From NCBI GenBank assembly GCA_023247445.1, contig JAHFGL010000015.1:1-47056 (forward strand): 47,056 nt of DNA, in the 5' to 3' direction. Positions 1 to 8,433 of the stretch are shown here, one piece after another (position 1 is the stretch's first letter; every line of letters begins with the position of its first letter). This DNA comes from Candidatus Omnitrophota bacterium. Its GTDB lineage: Bacteria; Omnitrophota; Gorgyraeia; Zapsychrales; Zapsychraceae. The position numbers and the translations under genes are program-made. A model generated the notes under the pieces. It did not search any database, was not told the origin of the DNA, and was given only the letters and a program-made list of their open reading frames with translations.

Positions 1-1
1 A

Positions 2-3000
2 CACGATATTTCACCGCAGTCTCTAAGCCCACATATTGGGAATGATATTCTGCAAAGGCTTGAGAGGATACTCTTGACGGTTAAAAAAGTAGATTTCACT
101 TATATTGAGAATGAAGAAGAGCAGGACAGCGATGAGTTTGAACTACAGAAGTTTAAAGACAATTTACGATTATTTCTTATAAAAATAAATCCTGGTTATT
201 TTATTAACAAATATTTTACTCTACTCAAGAGAACAGATCTAAATACTATTGATATTCAATTTCTTCTTGAATTAAACAATACGATCGCGTTGGAATTGGA
301 TATTAATAATGCCTTAACACCCCTCCAAAGAAAACAAATATTAGGATTTTGGACAAGCATCATAAACTCCGGGGTTATTAAAAACTCGGATCAGTTTATC
401 AATGCGCTAACTGTAATTAATCGTTTCCATTTTGATGGTTTGGATGAACCCGAGTGGGACTATAACAATCTGTCAGACGAAACAAAAAACAGGGTGGAAG
501 AATTAGCCATTAATAAAAAAGAAACCCTTAATCAAGCACAACAAAATGATACCGTTAATTTTCTAATTCGGTATGATCCGGAAATAGTTCTTAAGCATTT
601 TCAGGTGGCTGAAACCAGAAGAACCACACTGACCCATCGACAATTCTTTGTTATCGCAATTTCCAATTTTGCAAGTAGACGAGATCTTCCAAAAGAGCAA
701 TATGACCGTATTCAACAATTTATTGGCGAGGTTCTCGACCAAGGAACCACCGATGATTTTCAATTTATCATCGAAATCATGAATGCCTTATCTTCAAGCA
801 ATTTATCGTGGGTTGATCAAATTAAGGATAAATTAGGTGCTTTATTATTAAGAGGGATGGACGCCTTGCCTGAATTTGGCGCAGATTCTTTTTTTGAATA
901 CGTCCGTGTTTATACACTTTTCAAGCGTTTTGAAGCTCTTTATCCAAATCAATTGCAATCGATCAAAGATCAATTAGTCAACTTTATGAATACTGAGGTT
1001 GACGTGGAAAGATTACAAGCCAAAGGATTGGCAGTCGATTCATTGGAAAAATTTGCTTTGGCGATCAACTTTGTCAGTGAAATCTATGGCGATGGGCCGC
1101 TTTTAGCTAAATTGGTCGAACAGATGTATCAATTTATTAATCCAAAATCAATTGGTTTAACATCTCAAAGTGATCTCGAGAAAGCGCGCCAATATCTAAA
1201 TTCCATTGACCCTGTCATGGGAGACCGCATTTTGATGCATTTAACAATCCGTTATGTTCAACAAGAATTAGACTACGAACATTTAGACCTTAAAGATTTA
1301 AAGCAGACAGTGAAATTAGGCGAACAATTTCATAATCCTAGAGATGTGTACAATCAGGATGTTGAGCAGCTTTATAAATTGATAGGTAATTTTATTCTCG
1401 GGCGGGTGACGGATGTGATCAATAAAGACCCAGAAACGGTTTTAACAGCTTTAGGTGAAGAAGAGTTAACGGCTTTGATTAATATTTTAAATAGATATGA
1501 ATTCTATATTGTTACTCCTGATAGTACGAGTTCAAAATTCTGGAATCAACTTAGACAAGGTAATGTTGGTTATATTGCCCATAAAGCTGGTACCTATATT
1601 TTTGAAGGAGAAAAAGTTGAACTAGAAAGAGCTCGGTATGATATTTCAGATGTACCAGAATATCAATTAGAAGACGGCGCCAGGTTTTTAGAAATTAAGG
1701 ATAAACAAACTGGTAATCGACTGGCTTACATCCTTAAACTAGATACCAAAAAAGGAGGTCGAGCTATCCTGGCCACTGACGTAGGACGCTTACATGGAGG
1801 AGTTACGCCAGAACAGTTACAGAAAAAAATAGGAAAAAAAGGTCGGGGAATTCAATCTAATCCAGTTTCTATGACAACCGGGGATGCCAAACCAACCGAA
1901 TTTATGATTGAGGATGGGATTGTAAAAAATTATCTAATGACGGCTAATGGTAAAGATGGCTTTGTTATTATTTATCAAGATGGACGTATGCATATTGCAA
2001 ATAAACAAGATTTATGGATTCATGATCTTAATCCCAATGTTGCTAAAGGAAGCAAGGAAGATCGAAAACTTAATGTCACAACCAATATTGCAGATTTTCT
2101 ATTTTTTATTGATATTGCGAGGGGGGAACAGAGAGAGCAAAAAAGAAAGCAAAAATTGAGTTTAGTCTGCAACATGCTGCTTTATGATGCCCCTCATTTT
2201 TATCCTTTAAAAGATGGTCCGGATCATCGTCGTTTAATCATAGAATTCGAAGATGGATCGATCGGTGTCCTTAGTACAGGCGTGGATGTTTCTATGGGGA
2301 CTGATGAGGCTGTAAAATTAGCGGTTATCGCTGGCGCTAAGCGGGTTGTCTATGCTGACACAGGACAGTATGATAATGCCCCATTTTTTTCACTAAACAA
2401 AGAACTTCTCCAATTAGGCATAATTGACCAAGCCGCATCGAGCAATGGGCTAATGTTTTATATCGAATATGTTCATGAAGACAATATCGATCAAATTCTC
2501 AAAGGTCTTGGCCATGATCCAACAAAAATTACAGAGGAACAAAAAACTTCCCTCATTAAAGAGTATCCAGAAAAAGTCCGTGAGTATCCCAAGAAATCTA
2601 GAGAAGACATTGTCCGCGACATCCTTAAAGGAATGAATATTGTTTCCCAAAACGACACTTCAGCTCAAGATAATACAACAGTTAAAGAAAAATCTGCTCC
2701 GCAACAGGTTGCGCTTTTAGATCCTAAAACTGGCGTAGGATTCTATTATTTACCCGAATCCGTGAGGTTAGATGGTTCAATAAGAGTACGGCAATTAGGC
2801 GTTATTGATTTAAGCTTAGTTGGATTTAAACCCAAAAACACCGATGAAGCAATGATGACAAATATTCCAACAGAACAAACCACCGAGGCTCGAGGATTTA
2901 TGGGAATACGGCCCTGGGCCAGAGCTAAGGCTCAACGGGTGGCGGCAACGATTGGGACTTGGCCTGGTTTAAAAATAATTGCCCGGGTGATCGAATCCCC

Positions 3001-4645
3001 AGATGAAAAACGATACCGCAAGGCGTCGGATTATTTATCAAAATATGTCAACTTTATCGAGCAAGCGGCACGTTCAGGAATTCTCATTACGCTTAAGCCT
3101 GAAAATGCCCGAACAGGCTTTCCTTATTTTATGAAAACATACCAAACATTTCCTATCGACAGCAAACTGCTTAATGATGCTGATCTTTTTGATACATTTC
3201 TGCATCTTTGGCAAGAACTTGATAAAACCGCTCAAGAAATAACAAACGATGTGTCTGTGAGATCTTTGAAAAAATTTGCGCAAATGAAGAAAATGTTAGA
3301 AGAAAACTGGAAAGGAACAAGACCCACACAAGAGACTAATGAAACAAAGAGAATACGTCGATTCTTCCAGGGGACCTGGCAAGATTTTATAATAGCTGCT
3401 TCGTTTGAAAATGTGACGAAACAAGAAGCGCTCAAAGGCAAGCTCATTGCCGAAGCTCAAGCAATAAATTATCAAATGGGCGAAATGATAAGTGAACTAG
3501 TTAAGGTTAGCCGAAATCTTGAAGACTTTAAAAGGAATAAACAGTTTTTAACGCAATGGCAGCGATTTAATGAAACTTTTTTAGTTCCTCGAAAGATCTA
3601 TGCGGATGTAAATATTTTAAATTCCTATGACGAAGAAAGTGGCCATATTGGAAAAGCACGGATTGAAGCTTTCATTTATCGCATTGAGCGAACAGAGATC
3701 AAACAAGTTAATAAGCGATCGACAAAAGCAATTTACTGTCGAAAAATCGACTTTTCCGGTATAAAGACCAATGTCGCTGGACACAGCATTAAAGGAGAAA
3801 AGATTATTTTTATCAATGCTGACGAACTAGACCATCAGATTAAAAAAATTAGAAATATTCTTAATGGCGCCCAGCATTATTTGGGCGATGACGCAGATAG
3901 ACCCATAGAAAGTATTACTCAATTTATTCGTCAAACTTTTTACGGCATGAGCGATGAAAAAATCAGGAAAGAGTTGGAACGTTCGATCATAATCCATGAG
4001 TTAACTCATAAAGCTCAGGAACTAAGCGGACTTAGATATAAATTAAATGACAATTTTGGATTTTCGTCAGATGCCTGGGGGAAAATGCCTGAAACAACGC
4101 GTGAATTAATAGATTATGAAGTGGCCGCTCATTTGGCGGAAATAGCTTTTGACAAGAATCCCGCGCTAACGTTAGTTCGACTATTATATTGTTTAGAATT
4201 TAAAGTTGATTACCAATATCATGTTGCAGCCGCGTATTTATTTAGCACCTTGGCTGGAAACAAAAAAGCAATTGATTTTGATTCGCTAACAGAAGTAAGA
4301 AATATTTTTGATCAGTTGATGAATGATCCACAATTGCAACAAAAGGCGAGGGATTTGTTTAACACGGCGTTTAACGGATTAGAGCAAGTCGATGCAGCGA
4401 TGTTTTCGACTGCGGATCAAATTAAAGCCCCTGGAGGGATTGACTTAAATCCATCAAAGATGAATTTAAAGGAACAAGGTGACGCGGTGCCGATTAATAT
4501 TCCCACAGACCCGGCGATGTTAACCAACTTCCAAATCGACGGCGCGTATCCGGTCATTATTAACATTCAGCCAATCAAAAATCTCCCGATGCTTATTGGA
4601 ATTACAACGGCCGAGAAAGAAGAAAGTCTAAGCCTAGCTAAATAA
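2..4645 (+). CDS. Giant protein with C-terminal HExxH motif, 5' partial
   Basis: The frame is open to the left edge, so the true start lies outside the window. A TTG at 74 is the first possible start inside, but the codons before it (reading HDISPQSLSPH) look like ordinary coding sequence. At least 1547 residues are present. I do not recognise the whole protein. The N-terminal part is alpha-helical and rich in Asn, Leu and Phe. A middle section (about 1870-2420, with VIIYQDG and a later VVYADTGQYD) faintly resembles phosphodiester glycosidase (DUF2233/NAGPA) folds, but I would not assign it. Near the C-terminus IIHELTHKAQ (about 3989-4018) is a HExxH zinc-peptidase motif, followed by acidic residues in ELIDYEVAAH (about 4103-4132) that could supply a third ligand. 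No transmembrane segment or signal is visible in the part present. The product could be a large secreted or cell-surface protein. Confidence 0.85.
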   Translation, partial: HDISPQSLSPHIGNDILQRLERILLTVKKVDFTYIENEEEQDSDEFELQKFKDNLRLFLIKINPGYFINKYFTLLKRTDLNTIDIQFLLELNNTIALELDINNALTPLQRKQILGFWTSIINSGVIKNSDQFINALTVINRFHFDGLDEPEWDYNNLSDETKNRVEELAINKKETLNQAQQNDTVNFLIRYDPEIVLKHFQVAETRRTTLTHRQFFVIAISNFASRRDLPKEQYDRIQQFIGEVLDQGTTDDFQFIIEIMNALSSSNLSWVDQIKDKLGALLLRGMDALPEFGADSFFEYVRVYTLFKRFEALYPNQLQSIKDQLVNFMNTEVDVERLQAKGLAVDSLEKFALAINFVSEIYGDGPLLAKLVEQMYQFINPKSIGLTSQSDLEKARQYLNSIDPVMGDRILMHLTIRYVQQELDYEHLDLKDLKQTVKLGEQFHNPRDVYNQDVEQLYKLIGNFILGRVTDVINKDPETVLTALGEEELTALINILNRYEFYIVTPDSTSSKFWNQLRQGNVGYIAHKAGTYIFEGEKVELERARYDISDVPEYQLEDGARFLEIKDKQTGNRLAYILKLDTKKGGRAILATDVGRLHGGVTPEQLQKKIGKKGRGIQSNPVSMTTGDAKPTEFMIEDGIVKNYLMTANGKDGFVIIYQDGRMHIANKQDLWIHDLNPNVAKGSKEDRKLNVTTNIADFLFFIDIARGEQREQKRKQKLSLVCNMLLYDAPHFYPLKDGPDHRRLIIEFEDGSIGVLSTGVDVSMGTDEAVKLAVIAGAKRVVYADTGQYDNAPFFSLNKELLQLGIIDQAASSNGLMFYIEYVHEDNIDQILKGLGHDPTKITEEQKTSLIKEYPEKVREYPKKSREDIVRDILKGMNIVSQNDTSAQDNTTVKEKSAPQQVALLDPKTGVGFYYLPESVRLDGSIRVRQLGVIDLSLVGFKPKNTDEAMMTNIPTEQTTEARGFMGIRPWARAKAQRVAATIGTWPGLKIIARVIESPDEKRYRKASDYLSKYVNFIEQAARSGILITLKPENARTGFPYFMKTYQTFPIDSKLLNDADLFDTFLHLWQELDKTAQEITNDVSVRSLKKFAQMKKMLEENWKGTRPTQETNETKRIRRFFQGTWQDFIIAASFENVTKQEALKGKLIAEAQAINYQMGEMISELVKVSRNLEDFKRNKQFLTQWQRFNETFLVPRKIYADVNILNSYDEESGHIGKARIEAFIYRIERTEIKQVNKRSTKAIYCRKIDFSGIKTNVAGHSIKGEKIIFINADELDHQIKKIRNILNGAQHYLGDDADRPIESITQFIRQTFYGMSDEKIRKELERSIIIHELTHKAQELSGLRYKLNDNFGFSSDAWGKMPETTRELIDYEVAAHLAEIAFDKNPALTLVRLLYCLEFKVDYQYHVAAAYLFSTLAGNKKAIDFDSLTEVRNIFDQLMNDPQLQQKARDLFNTAFNGLEQVDAAMFSTADQIKAPGGIDLNPSKMNLKEQGDAVPINIPTDPAMLTNFQIDGAYPVIINIQPIKNLPMLIGITTAEKEESLSLAK

Positions 4646-4690
4646 TTTCTTAATCCCTTAAACATTCACTGTGCAAACTAATATCTGCAA

Positions 4691-4719
4691 TTGATTTTCA
4701 AAAGCAAAGTCAGTATACT
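4691..4719 (+). promoter_or_regulatory. Sigma70-like promoter of the TrpD2-like gene, leaderless type
   Basis: TTGATT (4691-4696), 17-bp spacer, TATACT (4714-4719). The ATG at 4728 is 9 nt after the -10 box, so transcription should start at or beside the start codon. No Shine-Dalgarno sequence could fit in the leader. Confidence 0.65.
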
Positions 4720-4727
4720 TATGGCCT

Positions 4728-6008
4728 ATGGTAACTGTAATTAATAACACTGAATCCGCCATCGCCCGAGGGATAAGGGAAGTTGGTATCGGCAAAAAAG
4801 GAAGTCGGCCGTTAACACCCGAACATATCCAAGAAATTCTTGCGGAATTAAAAAGCGGCACGGTGCCAGCCGTTGTCAAAGGCGCATTCTTTGGCTCACT
4901 CGTGATGAAAGGGATCACGGCCGAAGAAAAAATGTTAGACCAAGCTTTTGCTCCCGGAACTCTGCAAAATATAGAACAACTCGTTGAATCAATCGCCTTT
5001 GATGCACCACACTTTGCCAAACAATGCTGCATTCATCTACTTAAAAACGAAGAACTGGATTTTAAGACAAGTAAGAAAATGGGCCAGTTTTTATTTTCTA
5101 CACTCGCTGGCGATGGGGCTCGCGGAATTGTGGCAAGTGTCCTACGCGTGCGTTACGAAACTCCCGATGAGTATGCTGGATTATTACAGGCGATGGAGGA
5201 GACAATTGAACCCGGCTTTCGCCAAATTCCGCTGATCAGCGGAATTTCAATCCAAATTGCAGAACCTTTCGACGGCGTTGATCATTCCAACATGATCACA
5301 CCGCTTTTAGCTCAACACTTACAGACATTAAATTATCATGCCTTTAGTTTGGTTGGACGAAACAGTGGACCAAAATTCTTTTTTAATTTATTAGATATTG
5401 CGCAAGGATTAAATGCGCCGTTTCTTTGTAGGGGCACAGAATCCTGTGCCCCTACTTTCGGATGTTTCATCAACCAACAAGACATCTCTAAACCTATCGA
5501 TCATTGGGTTGATTTAAGACGACAGATTATTAAACGTCCGTTTTTAGCTACACTTGAACGATTTATTAATCCCGTTAACGCCGACATTTTAATCGCTTCA
5601 GCCTTTCACCCGCCGTACGGAGAAAAAATGTTAACGATCGCTGAGCGTGCTGGATTTCCCGCGGCGATCATTGTCCGTAATGGTATTGAAGGAACAATTG
5701 CCTTTCCACTTAAACGTTCGGTCAAAATGCTTTGTTCAGCAAAACAAACTGATGGAACATATCTGCGGCATGAAATTGAATTTAACGCCGAAGAATATTT
5801 GAAGGTAACGATTGCTGTTGAAGAAAAATTAGAACAACCATCACTTGCCGAAAACATACGATTGATTGAGACTTATAATAGAGAAGGAAAGACTAATAAC
5901 GAACTGCTTGACTATCGCGTAAAGGCCACATGCGCCGGTATTAAAATGGCCATTGAATGGATTGAAAAAAATAAAGCTCAGCAAAAAGGAGAAACGAATG
6001 AATCTTAA
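4728..6008 (+). CDS. TrpD2/YbiB-like glycosyltransferase-fold protein
   Basis: A 426-residue protein of the anthranilate phosphoribosyltransferase/thymidine phosphorylase fold. It has an N-terminal helical domain with LTPEHIQEILAEL and GAFFGSLVMKGIT, then a catalytic-type domain with AEPFDGVDHSN and TPLLAQHL, where YbiB-type proteins carry a similar PFDG motif. The GTGGD phosphoribosyl-diphosphate loop of true TrpD is not seen; the matching region reads LAGDGARG. With no other trp genes nearby, tryptophan synthesis is unlikely. YbiB relatives are described as DNA-binding proteins of unclear role. The start is fixed by a promoter ending at 4719. A 28-bp palindrome (5428-5455) lies in frame inside the gene and adds about nine residues (RGTESCAPT). 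The gene overlaps the DUF423 gene by 11 bp. Confidence 0.8.
   Translation: MVTVINNTESAIARGIREVGIGKKGSRPLTPEHIQEILAELKSGTVPAVVKGAFFGSLVMKGITAEEKMLDQAFAPGTLQNIEQLVESIAFDAPHFAKQCCIHLLKNEELDFKTSKKMGQFLFSTLAGDGARGIVASVLRVRYETPDEYAGLLQAMEETIEPGFRQIPLISGISIQIAEPFDGVDHSNMITPLLAQHLQTLNYHAFSLVGRNSGPKFFFNLLDIAQGLNAPFLCRGTESCAPTFGCFINQQDISKPIDHWVDLRRQIIKRPFLATLERFINPVNADILIASAFHPPYGEKMLTIAERAGFPAAIIVRNGIEGTIAFPLKRSVKMLCSAKQTDGTYLRHEIEFNAEEYLKVTIAVEEKLEQPSLAENIRLIETYNREGKTNNELLDYRVKATCAGIKMAIEWIEKNKAQQKGETNES
5428..5455 (+). repeat. 28-bp palindromic repeat inside a coding region
   Basis: The arms GTAGGGGCACAG and CTGTGCCCCTAC flank AATC, a perfect 12-bp inverted repeat. It reads through in frame in the TrpD2-like gene. 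A degenerate copy in the opposite orientation lies at 7821-7848 in mtaB. Confidence 0.85.
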
Positions 6009-6372
6009 TTGGGTGCAACTGGGAAGTGTCCTGATGTTTTTAGGCGTTGGGCTTGGCGCGTTTGGATCACATCTGTTACGATCCAAACTTTCAGAGGCTT
6101 CGTTAGAAATTTATAAAACCGGCGTCTTGTATCATTTTCTCCACGCCTTAGCCATTTTTATCGTCGCATGGCTAAGCACGCAAACCAATGATCCACGAGT
6201 TCAGTATGCAGGTGTATTTTTTATGATGGGCATTGTTCTATTTTCTGGGTCGCTTTATCTTTTATCAATCACGGAAATTAGATGGCTTGGCGCTATAACA
6301 CCCCTGGGCGGTCTTTGTTTTTTAACCGGCTGGGCGTTACTTTTCTATAGTAACTATCCGAATTTGTTTTAA
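5998..6372 (+). CDS. DUF423 family inner-membrane protein
   Basis: The 124-residue product is a small membrane protein of the DUF423 (YgdD-like) family. It has four hydrophobic segments, the family-like LGVGLGAFGSHLL near the N-terminus, YHFLHALAIFIVAW in the second segment and LLSITEIRWLGAITPLGG in the third loop. The ATG at 5998 is chosen over an in-frame start at 5953 because AAGGAG sits just upstream (about 5986-5991) and the homologous sequence starts here. It overlaps the end of the TrpD2-like gene by 11 bp, so the two are probably translated from one mRNA. The biochemical function of the family is unknown. Confidence 0.85.
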   Translation: MNLNWVQLGSVLMFLGVGLGAFGSHLLRSKLSEASLEIYKTGVLYHFLHALAIFIVAWLSTQTNDPRVQYAGVFFMMGIVLFSGSLYLLSITEIRWLGAITPLGGLCFLTGWALLFYSNYPNLF

Positions 6373-6400
6373 CAATGTCAATTTGATATAAAAAATACCT

Positions 6401-6594
6401 TGTGGTTTTGACATATTATTACAGAGCGAGTTCCGCAGCCGATAGATTTCAAAAATTTGGGTTAGACATATGATCAGTCGCTCAAACATGCTCCCTTCGG
6501 TCGCAAACTCGCTTTGTGATCATATGTCTAACCCATTGAGAGAAATCTATCGCGCGAGGACTGTCTGAGCGAATAATAATATGTCAAAACCACA
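6401..6594. repeat. 194-bp palindromic MITE-like element, copy 1
   Basis: Terminal inverted repeats TGTGGTTTTGACATATTATT and its reverse complement end the element. Inside are paired GATAGATTTC/GAAATCTATC and GGGTTAGACATATGATCA with its exact complement, around a loop of about 40 nt. A second copy lies at 18324-18516, about 97% identical by eye. It has no coding capacity. It lies 28 nt after the DUF423 stop, so it may also act as an mRNA 3' structure. A non-autonomous mobile palindrome is the most likely identity. Confidence 0.85.
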
Positions 6595-6626
6595 AACCGA
6601 ATACTTATAAAAACTCCCAATTAAAT

Positions 6627-7916
6627 ATGAACAAAATTTCATTTTATACATTAGGCTGTCGGTTAAATCAAAGTGAGACAGCGGTCTTGACCCGCAGCTT
6701 TGAAGTTGATGGGTACAAAATCGTTGACTTCGATGAACCGGCGGATATTGTTGTCATCAACACCTGCACAGTTACCGCTAACGGTGATGCCGATACCCAT
6801 CGATTAGTAAATAAAGTTACTCGCGTCAATCCCAACGCCCGCATTGCCTTAATCGGATGCCAGGCCCAAATCCAAAAAGAAAAATTAGCTGAGTTGCCCA
6901 ACGTCCGTTGGGTTGTGGGCAACGCCAAAAAAATGGATTTAAAAACAATTATCCAAGAATTAAACAACGATCCCATGCCGCAGGTGATTACACCAACCAT
7001 TTCGCGCGAAAGTTTTACCATGTCGCCAGCTGGTTTTGACCGCAAACACATTCGCGCTAATATCAAAATCCAAGATGGCTGTGATTTCTTTTGCTCGTTT
7101 TGCGAAATTCCTTACGCCCGCGGCCGGGCGCGCAGCCGCATCTTTGCTGATATTTTATTGGAAGTCAAAGCGCTTGTTGCCGCTGGACACAAAGAGATTG
7201 TCATTACCGGCATTAACGTTGGGACCTATCATCAAGAAGATTATTCATTCCTCGATGTCATCAACGCTCTCGAACAAATAGATGGATTAGAACGCATCCG
7301 AATCTCATCGATTGAACCAACAACAATTCCAATTGAGATCATTCAAAAGATATCGCAAAAAACAAAGCTCTGCCGCTATTTACATGTCCCCTTACAAAGC
7401 GGTCACGATGAAATTCTATCCGCCATGAAACGAAAATATTCACGTAAAGAATTTGATGATTTCATTCGCCAAGCTTACAAAGTTATTCCACAAATTTGTA
7501 TTGGTACGGATGTCATTGTAGGATTTCCAGGGGAAACGGAAGAACAATTTCAAGAAACCGTTGAGTATTTAAAAGAAGCACCCATTCATTATTTTCATGT
7601 CTTTAGTTATTCCAACCGCCATTTGGCCAAAAGTCGAAATTTAGGCCAGATGATTGCACCCAACATTATTGCAAAACGAAGCGAGATATTAAGAACATTA
7701 AGCCAACGTAAACGCGCGTTGTATTATCAATCGCTATTAGGGACAACGCAAAAAGTGCTTTTTGAAGAAAAGAAGGGAAGCTCTTGGATTGGATTAACCG
7801 ACAACTACGTTCGTGTTTCGGTCAAGGCACAGGATTCTGTGTCCCTACTTAATCAATTACGGGATGTTCGTTTAAACGAGATAAGCGGGCCCTTAGTGGT
7901 TGGTGAATTAACGTGA
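6627..7916 (+). CDS. mtaB: tRNA t6A37 methylthiotransferase MtaB
   Basis: The product is a radical-SAM methylthiotransferase that adds a methylthio group to t6A at position 37 of tRNAs reading ANN codons. The 429 residues hold the N-terminal UPF0004 domain with conserved cysteines (TLGCRLNQSE, VVINTCTVT, ALIGCQAQ), the radical-SAM CxxxCxxC motif in CDFFCSFCEIPYARGR, and a C-terminal TRAM-like region. The order and the TLGCRLNQ start fit MtaB better than MiaB or RimO. A degenerate 28-bp palindrome near the 3' end codes for VKAQDSVSL inside the TRAM region. The gene stands alone after a palindromic repeat, and no clear Shine-Dalgarno sequence precedes the ATG. Confidence 0.93.
   Translation: MNKISFYTLGCRLNQSETAVLTRSFEVDGYKIVDFDEPADIVVINTCTVTANGDADTHRLVNKVTRVNPNARIALIGCQAQIQKEKLAELPNVRWVVGNAKKMDLKTIIQELNNDPMPQVITPTISRESFTMSPAGFDRKHIRANIKIQDGCDFFCSFCEIPYARGRARSRIFADILLEVKALVAAGHKEIVITGINVGTYHQEDYSFLDVINALEQIDGLERIRISSIEPTTIPIEIIQKISQKTKLCRYLHVPLQSGHDEILSAMKRKYSRKEFDDFIRQAYKVIPQICIGTDVIVGFPGETEEQFQETVEYLKEAPIHYFHVFSYSNRHLAKSRNLGQMIAPNIIAKRSEILRTLSQRKRALYYQSLLGTTQKVLFEEKKGSSWIGLTDNYVRVSVKAQDSVSLLNQLRDVRLNEISGPLVVGELT
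7821..7848 (-). repeat. Degenerate copy of the 28-bp palindrome in mtaB
   Basis: It matches the reverse complement of the 5428-5455 palindrome at 24 of 28 positions, with the core GGCACAGGATTCTGTG intact. One arm has drifted (GTCAAGG for GTAGGGG). It is read in a different codon phase from the first copy. Confidence 0.75.
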
Positions 7917-7976
7917 TCATCTAAATTTCTTAAAAAATATTTTTTTCTACTCTAATTTCATGATATTCTCATCACT

Positions 7977-8363
7977 ATGAAAATAAAAAAATACGGATTT
8001 ACTTTAGTTGAAATCATGATTGTTGTTGCGATTATTGCCCTCCTGGCCATGATTGCAATCCCCAACTTAATGCGGGCGCGTGTTAATTCCAACGATGCGG
8101 TGGCCCAGGCTAATTTAAAAACAATTGCAACAGCTATGGAAAGTTATGCGAATGTTAATTCAAATTATCCCACGACAACGACAGCTTTAATCGGTATAGC
8201 TCCGCCTTATTTAGGAGAAGATTTCTTTACCGGCATTCATGATGGATTTTCGTATGATGCCACGCTCACCAGCTTCACGTACTCTGTCGTTGCCACCCCA
8301 GCAGGCACCAATTTAGGATCAACAACATATACAATTACAACCGGCGGCGTTTTAACTCCTTAA
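7977..8363 (+). CDS. Type IV pilin-like / pseudopilin protein
   Basis: The 128-residue product starts with a class III signal: the short basic leader MKIKKYG followed by FTLVEIMIVVAIIALLAMIA. That gives the Gly|Phe prepilin-peptidase cleavage site and Glu+5 of the mature protein. The hydrophobic helix is followed by AIPNLMRARVNSNDAVAQANLKTIATAMESYA, typical of GspG/PilA-like pseudopilins, and a short Thr-rich C-terminal domain. It would be processed by PilD and assembled in the inner membrane. No other pilus genes are in the window. The next gene encodes an exported PKD protein 70 bp downstream, which could be a partner. A TATTCT seven nt before the ATG may be a leaderless-type -10 box. Confidence 0.9.
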   Translation: MKIKKYGFTLVEIMIVVAIIALLAMIAIPNLMRARVNSNDAVAQANLKTIATAMESYANVNSNYPTTTTALIGIAPPYLGEDFFTGIHDGFSYDATLTSFTYSVVATPAGTNLGSTTYTITTGGVLTP

Positions 8364-8433
8364 TTTAAAATCAGTCCCAACGATGATGACTCTGACAAGA
8401 AATTTTCTGAACCAATGAAAGGTGGGAGTTCGA

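Noticed and set aside
1947-2159. Open frame inside the giant gene
   Set aside because: It lies in another phase of the same strand, and the giant frame continues unbroken through it.
4658-5032. Open frame on the - strand opposite the TrpD2-like gene
   Set aside because: It is the antisense shadow of a clear family gene and has no promoter or ribosome-binding site of its own.
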